From Brachionus manjavacas (lineage: Eukaryota; Rotifera; Eurotatoria; Ploima; Brachionidae), in the NCBI GenBank assembly GCA_019054805.1, contig JAHQIY010000011.1:625001-689000 (forward strand): a DNA stretch of 64,000 nt, written 5' to 3'. The notes under the pieces are model-generated. The model saw only the letters and a list, made by a program, of their open reading frames with translations, had not been told where the DNA came from and made no database searches. Shown here piece after piece: positions 57,299-64,000 of this stretch; within the stretch, counting starts at the first letter, position 1, and the number at the start of each line of letters is the position of its first letter. The translations under genes and the position numbers were made by a program.

Positions 57299-58580
57299 TT
57301 ATTTTTTCCTTTTTTTCTTGCGTCGACGCTGTACGCCCACATCTTCTTCCAGTCTGACACGTGTTTTAAGATACATTCTTTCATAAAAATATCTTAAAAA
57401 TAAAATTAATTCTTTAATTAATAAAGATTTAAAATAGATGTTACCTTTTATTTTTAATATTGAATTTGGAAATTCAATTTTTAAATTGTCCAGGCCTAGA
57501 TTTTTTAATCTTTCCGGAATCTCACATTCGATATATTTTATTAAAAGGTTTTTAAAATATTACCTGTGCTTATTATCCTTTAAAAAATATAAATTTAGGA
57601 ATGATTTTTTAATTTTTTTTAAAATTACTTTAAGTGATTCATCTTCAGCAAATATGTCGTCATCACTTTTATTTGATGATTCAACACTTTCTGTGCGCTG
57701 GCTCACTTTTTCAAGAGGATCTTCCGGTGCTCTTTTCTGTAGAATTTCAGAACACTTAAATTAAAAAATTAATGGATAAAATTATATATCTTTTTAACTT
57801 ACATTTATGACTTTAGGATTATGCTCTAATGAGTCAAGTTTTTTTACTCATTTCCCTCATTGTCTGCTGCATTTTTTCCATTTGATGAATTAACTTATAA
57901 AATTTATCATAAAATTTTAAATTTAAATTAAAAAATCAGAAATTACTTTTTGCTGATTAGCAAGAAAGTCACCAGCGATCCTATTTATTAGATCGTGGGA
58001 ATTTTTCCTGCTATTTTTGCTTGACCACTCCTGATCATCAGCAAAAGAAAGATTATCAAATGATTTTGATAATGTCAGCTTTCTTTTTCTTTTCCTGGTT
58101 TGATCCGATGGTCCAGCCTGAATTTCTGTCTCTGAACCTTGGGCAGAATTTTCATCCACAATTAGTTCCGATTGCTCCACAACAGCAGATTCTTGTATGC
58201 TTGGGTCGGAATTGACCTGGTGCCCGGGTCGAAATTCATCGGCCTCCATTAACACAATTCCTGGCTTTTCGCTTTGTACGGTTTTATTTAAAAGCTCAGC
58301 CAGAACTTCGAATTTTTTTTTCCGGCTGTATAAAAAAACCGAAACCATGCCATTGATTTCAAACTTTTTTAAAAAATTAAATTAAATAAATTAGCATTAA
58401 TAAAATTAATAAAATACTAACTTTTTCAAAATTTCTAAAATCTATACAGTCTTCTATTGGAATATTACAAACTGCTCCAAGATAATTTGTAATACTACTT
58501 GGAGCTTTTTCTATATTTGCCTGATTTTTCATTATGCGTACTTGAATGCAATTTTTGGTTTCATGTTTCTTTGGTGGCAT
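57299..58580 (-). CDS. Nuclear-type basic protein of nested element
   Basis: Six exons are readable. Exon 1 58580-58422 (MPPKKHETKNCIQVRIMKNQ); exon 2 from 58373 (FEINGMVSVFLYSRKKKFEV, then an acidic part and SDQTRKRKRKLTLSKSFDNL). Then LIHQMEKMQQTMREMSKK (coiled coil), an acidic exon (VSQRTESVESSNKSDDDIFA), a tiny DNKHR exon and the last exon YFYERMYLKTRVRLEEDVGV plus QRRRKKKRKK. Introns have GT...AG ends and most are about 45-60 bases. One frame change sits at the T7 run 57839-57845. Lys/Arg clusters suggest a nuclear, DNA-binding protein. No known family. Confidence 0.5.
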
Positions 58581-58734
58581 TGTTGATAATTTATTGAGAT
58601 GATATACTTTAAAAAAAAATTATTCTTTTTGACTAATAGAACTGGGTTATGTATATAGAAGAGCGCGGGGAAGGACAAATTTAAATCAAATGAAAAAGAG
58701 GCAAAGAGAAGATTTTCAATATTAAAAAAAAAAG

Positions 58735-58882
58735 TTACCATCTATTTTAAATCTTTATTAATTAAAAAATTAATTTTATTTTTAAGATATTTTTATGAAA
58801 GAATGTATCTTAAAACACGTGTCAGACTGGAAGAAGATGTGGGCGTACAGCGTCGACGCAAGAAAAAAAGGAAAAAATAAAC
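58735..58882 (+). repeat. Orphan copy of the last exon in the other TIR arm
   Basis: The plus strand of the right repeat reads the same last exon (acceptor TTTTTAAG, then YFYERMYLKTRVRLEEDVGV) facing outward into the arm of the giant element. It has no upstream exons of its own. A transcript entering from the left could splice onto it. Confidence 0.6.
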
Positions 58883-59185
58883 AAATTTAATTTTTTTCTT
58901 TATTTAAAAAACAATTAAAGTTAAAAATATTTTTTTTAATGATGATAGTTTAAAAAAAAAAAAAGATAGATAAAAAAGAAGATTTAAATAAAGAAAAAAA
59001 TTAATTTTAAAAATATTTTTTTTAATTTTTTTTTGTATATTTCTAAATAAATAAAATTGAAAAATAACTTTAATTTTTTTCTTTATTTAAAAAACAATTA
59101 AAGTTAAAAATATTTTTTTTAATGATGAGTTGGAGGGGTCGGACGGGTTGATTGAGAAAGTGATGAGTCGGAGGAGTCGGACGGG

Positions 59186-59410
59186 TTGATTGAGAAAGTG
59201 ATGACTCGGATGGTTTGGACGGGTTCACTGAGAAAGTTATATGAGTCGGATGGTTCGAACTGGTTGTCTGAAATAGTGGACATGATCAGACGAGTGGAAT
59301 GGCAGACTGTGTTGCTGACAAATCGAGCTAAAAATAAAAAATTTTTAATTTCTTTGCTTAAGGAAAAAAAAGAAAAAAAATTCATTTATTGCTCTGAAGA
59401 GTTGGCTTAA
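59186..59410 (+). other. ORF within right TIR
   Basis: Counterpart of the 45850-46092 frame, ending at the same residues (CSEELA). One Trp/Thr difference (MVWTG versus MVWAG) separates them. Preceded by three or four 39-base repeats (GGGTTGATTGAGAAAGTGAT and variants). Confidence 0.3.
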
Positions 59411-59611
59411 ATAAAAAATAAGAATAAATTTGGAAAATTAAATTTTATTTGAAGATACAAAAAAGAGTAAAACACTCCACGAATAAAATTTAAAATTTAA
59501 AATTTAATAGCGGTATCAAAATTAAATTAACAAAAGTAATTAAAATTTTTTGAATTAAAAAAAAATTTTAAGATAAAAATATTAAAGTTTTAATAAAATG
59601 TGAAATGGTAG

Positions 59612-59735
59612 ACATGGCCGAAAACCATGGCCGACATGGCCGAACCCCTTGGCCGAAATGGCCGATAAAGCCGAACAACTTGGCCGAAATCGCCGATATA
59701 GCCTAACAACTTGGCCGACATAGCCGAAATCCTCA
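59612..59735. repeat. CGGCC minisatellite, right end
   Basis: Reverse-orientation copy of the left-end array, with fewer units (about 125 bases) and a different order of variants such as TTGGCCGAAATGGCC. Confidence 0.8.
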
Positions 59736-59739
59736 CAAA

Positions 59740-60250
59740 TTAAGGCTCAAAATAATAAAAGACCTGTTACAAAGACAGTAATATCTACCGGATCAAAACG
59801 GTCTGGATCCGCATCATGGTACTGAATGGAAAATTACACCCTAATATCGTGTCCCGTTCACCGTTCTAGGTCAAACAAGAAATGGTAACTAAATTGTCGA
59901 AGATGTCTTCAAACAAAAACTTCCTGACACATATCCACTTCAGAGATTAAAATTAGATAAGTCGCCTTCTACTAACGGGGTAAAGACGAAGCTATATTTG
60001 AAGTCGAAAAAATAATAAATAATCGACTAAATAAAAAAAAAGTATGAATTTTTAGTCAAATGGAAAAACTATTTACTTAAACATAATTCTTGGGAACCTT
60101 TGGACAGTTTCTTGGGAAAGAAACCAATTGAAGATTTTTGGTCAAAAATTAAACAAACCAAAAAAAGTTGGACGACCAAGAAAAACAAATGCCAATCATG
60201 TGACATTCCGAAAATGTTGAATATTTTAATAACAATTTTATTCTTCCTCA
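59740..60250 (+). pseudogene. Gypsy element 1 pol, integrase C-terminus and chromodomain
   Basis: Resumes the pol gene beyond the giant element. PFTVLGQTRNGN and later LPDTYPLQRLKLDKSP match the GPY/F module. After the A9 run at 60033-60041 a chromodomain follows: KKYEFLVKWKNYLLKHNSWE then PLDSFLG. This identifies a chromodomain-bearing Gypsy lineage. Stops and frame changes throughout. The catalytic centre of integrase is not present on either side. Confidence 0.75.
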
Positions 60251-61268
60251 TAAAACCTTTTCAACAGTAAGAATTAACGGAAGTTTTACTGTCTGTGGAA
60301 CACCGGACCAAACTAATATTGAAAACACCCTGCCATCGGAGGAGAGTGGACTTGCTATTCAAAAAAATACTAACCATAGATGGAAATGGATACAAATGTA
60401 GTAAACAGAATATTATACTTAAGGCATACGTTAACCTGTTTGGTTCAAGAAGCTCATCTAAAAGTATTCATAAGGCGGAAATTGGTAAGAAAGAATGTGA
60501 AAATATGGTAAGTTTAAGGACATGTGAAGGATCAAAAATGTCCTGTGAGAATGATGATTGTATATTTGATGGTACGCCTAAAGAAATATTCAAGTGGCTT
60601 AACCCTGTAATGAGTTATGGATTTGTCTGTACTGCTAAGAGAGTTACCTTGAAAAGCAAATCAAACTTAATTTTCGATACCCGTGATATTAAACAATTGG
60701 AATGTAAACTTAATTCGTCATTTGTTTACTGGACTTTATATGACAATTGGTTTAAATTTACCGTTTAATAATGTTTTTAGTAATACGAATGGCGATCAGA
60801 TTTTTAAATTAAACCAAACCTTAAACGAATCTGGTATGAAACTTTATGGTTCTACGGAAGGTATATTTTTTACTTGTAATCCTACAAATTTGCCTAAAAT
60901 CAATGCTGATTTTGTAACAATTCACAACCTTATCTTGGCAGAAAGTGACGGAATCGAACTCAAAACTTATACAGCTCGAGACATTGGGTTAGAAAAATTA
61001 ATAATAAAACAATATGAATTGATAAAAATGGAATTACTTGGGTGAAATCCGATAATTTAATATCAGTAAATAGCATCACTAGTGAAGTCGAATCGTTAAA
61101 ATTCAATCATTTTATGTCGATTAATGATTTAATTAATCTAAATATAGAGCCATCGACATCTAAAAATCAAAATTTAGTTAATGAAGGTTTTGATAACTCC
61201 TATTATTATCAAGGATTACCTGTATTAGGAAAAAAACGTCGCCGACTATTCCCATTGAATCCTATTTA
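60213..61268 (+). pseudogene. Env-like third ORF of Gypsy element 1
   Basis: A leader-like hydrophobic start (about 60213-60265) and Cys-rich ectodomain-like sequence in three overlapping open pieces (60295-60768, 60683-61045, 61042-61269), each in a different frame. Cysteines are regularly placed in the first piece; the last piece ends in a basic cluster (KKRRR). A membrane anchor is not visible before the end, so the 3' part may be missing. Position after integrase suggests an envelope-like gene, but this is a weak call by layout, not by a known domain. It is broken in at least three places. Confidence 0.45.
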
Positions 61269-61504
61269 ATCATCATTACGCCATTTGTTTCTCGGTTCGG
61301 TTTTGATCGCTGACTTTTCCAAATATTCTTGGCGAATATTTTCCAGAGTGTTGGCGAATTAAAGACCAGCATTTGAATTTTTATTCTGACCAGTCCAGAA
61401 GTTTTTAAAAATTTAAAAGCACTCGTTACAACAATCATAGTTAAAGCCAGCACAGCTATGCTAAAACACAGCTGTACAAGCAAAAACACGTGTTCATCCA
61501 ACAT
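61262..61504 (-). other. Short ORF downstream of a minus-strand primer site
   Basis: 80 codons from ATG: MLDEHVF, a hydrophobic segment (LLVQLCFSIAVLALTMIVV) and a basic tail. It begins 27 bases beyond the minus-strand primer-binding site at 61531-61547, where the leader or gag start of an LTR element is expected. The hydrophobic segment is not gag-like. Function unknown. Confidence 0.3.
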
Positions 61505-61530
61505 CGTGTACTTTAATCTTTTTTTGTAAG

Positions 61531-61712
61531 CTTAACCGCTGCCACCAATTTAATAGCGTGTGCTTTTAAAGAAAATTAAGAGAGAGAGGGAGAGAAGTTT
61601 AATTCTTCCCTAACTTCTTTATTATTCAACAACAAAAGGGAAAAAATACAAACATATATAAAGAAATCCAGCAAGGCCCCAGAAGACAAGAGTCAGCTGG
61701 AGGGGGTGTTAA
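61531..61712 (-). mobile_element. LTR end and primer-binding site (minus strand)
   Basis: On the minus strand, sequence with TATATATG (about 61655) and AATAAAG (about 61620) runs into TGGTGGCAGCGGTTAAG at 61547-61531, a primer-binding site like that at 42155. It is probably the 3' part of an LTR. Its own 5' end is not defined and it differs from the LTR at 41834. Confidence 0.4.
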
Positions 61713-62848
61713 ACGAAGTATAAAAATTTTTCCGAAAAATGAGAAAAAAACCTTAATTTCTATAAATTAATCAATGCTTCCTTTTTTTTAAATAAAGCAT
61801 AAAGTAACATATTTTCAATGGAAATAATGTTTTGTTTTACAAAACTTTCAAAAAAGGGTTAGGGCTAGGTTTTAGGTTTAGGAAGTGAACCTAAAACAAT
61901 AAAAATAAAAAGGATAATCAAATTTGATTTTGAGATTCACATTAAATTTTTTTTTTTAAAGCGAAATAAAATATTTAAAATTTTATTTTGAGAACCCCGA
62001 CTTGACAATTTAAAATCCTGTTCAAATATTTTTTATTATTTTATAAATAATGCTTTATAAAAAATTTCCTAGGTTAGTTTTTTTTTAAATTAAATTAATG
62101 TTATTTTTGTTATTTCTCACTATTTTATTTCGATAATTTAGCCGATAAAAATTACTTAAACAGATTCGATGCAGTTTTTATAGAATCATGTAGACTAAAA
62201 ATAGATTGTGATCAATTTAATTGATAAATTCCAAATATTGATATCTCGATTATATTAAATGGAGCAAGAAAATATTAGCATTTTAGACATGCTAATATTT
62301 TGGGACAATTATTACCTATTAACAATAGTTTAATGCACAATGACTTTTTTTAAAAAATTAAAATAATTTTTATCTAAAATTGGATTTTTTTTAATTATTT
62401 TTTTTAAAGATTAATTTTTGACTTTTCTTGAGTAAAAATCCCATTGAAAATTACATATTTTGGATATATTTTGATAAAAGAGTAAAGTTTTAAAATAAAG
62501 ATAAAGTGATACATAATTAAAAAATCGAAAAAAAAAGTGCTGTGAGATTAAAAAAAAAAAAAAATTGTTGATTTAATTGATGAATTATTTGATAGAAATC
62601 AACCAAAATAACAAAATAAAAAAATTTCTAATAGATTATTCAGGAAAAATTATGTCTGGTAATTACAAAATATTTTAAAAGAATATTCAAAATTTTTTTA
62701 ATTTATTGAAAATAATTTGTCAAGTTTAACTTATCATATTATTATGAATTCATAGATGATTCAGTCTATTCATAAAATAATTTTTGAGCTTAATCCAAAT
62801 CAACAAGATTTAAAAGAACAATCTTTAGAAGTTTTGGGATTTCAAAAT
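61713..62848. other. Intergenic
   Basis: AT-rich. GGGTTAGGGCTAGG near 61857 resembles degenerate telomere repeat. Plus-strand 62780-62860 is weakly coding-like (ELNPNQQDLKEQSLEVLGFQ). Otherwise nothing. Confidence 0.35.
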
Positions 62849-62887
62849 GCATCAGCTACTAAATATAATATATTTAGTAGCTGATGC
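62849..62887. repeat. Perfect 39-base palindrome
   Basis: GCATCAGCTACTAAATATA, one central A, then its exact reverse complement. Both outer arms continue into coding-like sequence with the residues NASATKY on one strand and ALASATKY on the other, so it looks like an inversion junction. Confidence 0.9.
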
Positions 62888-63220
62888 AAGGGCGTTTTTA
62901 AAAATTTTATTTTTCTCCGCGTCGTCAATTGCTAGAGAAATAGTGCTGAGGTTTTTAATCCAATCGAACGGGTCAAATATTTCCTTACCAAATTTTTTAC
63001 TGAGGATGGTGTAAGAACTAACTTTATTTTCTTGAAATTTTCGATATACGAGGTTTTAAAATTTTTCTCTGCTTTTTTAAGGTAGTTTTCAAAATTTTAA
63101 AAATTGGTACAAGAAGTGACTCGTTTAGGTCGTCTTGGTTTGATGTTCAACCTGGCCAAGAATATGATATGGTGTGATTTTGGGCGGATTTTCTGGGGAG
63201 AATTTAATTCAAATTTAAAA
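62888..63220 (-). pseudogene. Gag-like fragment
   Basis: The minus strand reads FGKEIFDPFDWIKNLSTISL then AIDDAEKNKIFKNALASA, resembling the capsid region of LTR elements (F-[DE]-P-F-x-W...L). Upstream on the same strand, LVPIFKILKTTLKKAEKNF-like pieces are in other frames. No LTR is close. Identification tentative. Confidence 0.35.
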
Positions 63221-63702
63221 ATGAAATTTTAAATTTCCTTTCAGAATAATTTACACTTACTCACACACATAAAGTAAAAATAAAAAAAAAATTATACAGA
63301 CATTATTTATAGAAAAATTCTTTCTAATTTTTTCTTTTTCTTTCAATATGATTAATGCTTCATAGGAACAACCAAATCAAAAATTGAATCCCACATATTT
63401 TTCAAATATTGATAACGGAAATAAACTATTCAAATGGGTTTATCAACAGTTAAATCTAAAAATAAATATTTTTAAAATTTAAAATAGTATTTGGTATAGT
63501 AATTAAAATTTTAAAATGTAGAAAGACATTGTATATCTAGTTAAAAATTTGTTATTAAAATTTCATTCAAATCCGTATGATTTAAATTAAGTAGTTAAAA
63601 GCATACTAAAAATTTCACTAATTTTCATAAGCATTAAAATATTAATTTACAATTTTAGGTGTATATTAAGAATTTAAACACACAACATTTTCAAAATGTT
63701 CA

Positions 63703-64000
63703 AAATGAAAATTAAATTTATTTTGATGATTTTTATGTGGTTTTATGGTCAACACTCGAATAAGGCTAGCACCTTAAGAAAAAATATCAAAAATGAATGT
63801 GGGCTTTTCAATAAAATATACAGCTTTAAATCAAAATATTTTTACATTGAAATACAGTTAAAAAATTTCATCACATTTTCTGAGATAAAATTTAACTGTA
63901 TGCAAAAATTTTTCATTTACAGCAAAGTCATTTTTTTTTATCCCATGTTTCCTTTATTCCTAGATAATTCACTTAAATTCAGCTCACTTTATCCAAATTA
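63703..64000 (+). CDS. LRR-7TM receptor, member 3 (cut by window end)
   Basis: Start ATG at 63703 (a second ATG is three codons in). The first 99 residues follow member 2 very closely: the same leader (KFILMIFMWFYGQH), NECGLFNKIYSF and FITFSEIKFNC. Differences are scattered single residues. The frame is open to the window end. The close match over both coding and about 40 bases of upstream sequence points to a recent duplication. Confidence 0.8.

Larger units (their letters stand above)
57297..58882 (-). mobile_element. Nested 1.59-kb TIR element
   Basis: Ends GTTTATTTTTTCCTTTTTTT (57297) and its exact reverse complement at 58882. The inverted repeats are about 148 bases long (57297-57443, 58735-58882) and almost identical. 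The body holds one multi-exon gene on the minus strand whose last exon lies inside the left repeat. It sits within the right arm of the giant element, which lacks it on the left, so it is a later insertion. Superfamily unknown; it has no DDE domain that I can see. Confidence 0.75.
45385..59735. mobile_element. Giant foldback-like TIR transposon with cargo
   Basis: 14.35 kb bounded by inverted arms (45385-46604 and 56889-59735, the latter containing its own insertion). It interrupts the Gypsy pol gene, whose C-terminal coding resumes at 59740. The outer ends are CGGCC-rich minisatellites. Content from left: a secreted-type gene (+), the DDE/SWIM/protease gene (-), a membrane protein (-), a 124-bp satellite, a homeodomain-like gene (+), a GC-rich repeat, and a two-TM gene (-). 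I saw no polymerase, integrase or capsid gene, so it is not a Maverick. Target duplication not seen; a deletion of the target probably accompanied insertion. Confidence 0.7.
56889..59735. repeat. Right terminal inverted repeat of giant element (interrupted)
   Basis: 56889-57296 and about 59025-59735 are the reverse complement of 46604-46195 and 46194-45385. The 1.7 kb between (57297-59024) is absent from the left arm and contains a nested TIR element plus a partial duplication of arm sequence. The 39-base repeat block has at least one more unit here than on the left, while the terminal CGGCC array is shorter. Confidence 0.85.

Noticed and set aside
45385-59735. Maverick/Polinton interpretation
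   Set aside because: No B-family polymerase, retroviral integrase, packaging ATPase or capsid frame is visible.
61855-61884. Telomere-like GGGTTAGGGCTAGG
   Set aside because: Two or three degenerate units only; no array and no subtelomeric context.

Overview
The window looks like an animal nuclear genome: very AT-rich, with intron-poor genes, introns of only about 45-75 bases with plain GT...AG ends, and dense decayed transposons. LITAF-like genes, a single-exon tetraspanin and a family of leucine-rich-repeat 7TM receptors fit an invertebrate. I infer a monogonont (Brachionus-like) rotifer, from gene types and intron size, not from a match to a known sequence. Real host genes are few; most of the 64 kb is mobile DNA in several nested layers.

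Layout. 1-5.2 kb: pieces of two non-LTR retrotransposons, Tigger/pogo and Tc1 remnants and a small MITE. 5.2-5.75 and 13.5-14.0 kb: two LITAF-like genes on the minus strand with the same three-exon structure. Between them: a TIR element with a C2H2 finger, LINE and hAT fragments, and a TIR element that itself contains a Tigger-like element. 14-20 kb: a hAT deletion derivative with its target duplication, a LINE 3' end, a decayed virus-like or foreign coding segment, and a psq-type TIR element. 20.2-22.4, 31.0-33.3 and 63.7-64.0 kb (cut by the window end): three members of one LRR-7TM receptor family. 27 kb: a tetraspanin. 34.4-38.2 kb: a nearly full-length LINE on the minus strand. 39-41.8 kb: MULE and Gypsy remnants.

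The most striking region is 41.8-61.3 kb. A Gypsy element (LTR, primer site, gag, protease, RT, RNase H, integrase start) is split at about 45.38 kb, and its integrase C-terminus, chromodomain and an env-like ORF resume at 59.74 kb. The 14.35 kb between is bounded by about 1.2-kb terminal inverted repeats whose outer ends are CGGCC-rich minisatellites. It carries a DDE transposase joined to a SWIM zinc finger and a USP-like cysteine protease, a secreted and two membrane proteins, a homeodomain-like gene, a 124-bp satellite and a second TIR element nested in its right arm. I read it as a giant foldback-like DNA transposon with cargo.

Many reading frames break exactly at runs of A or T, which looks more like homopolymer length error than gene decay. 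Older transposon copies instead show stops at conserved tryptophans (TGG to TGA, TAG or TAA). The host genes use TGG for Trp, so the standard code applies.
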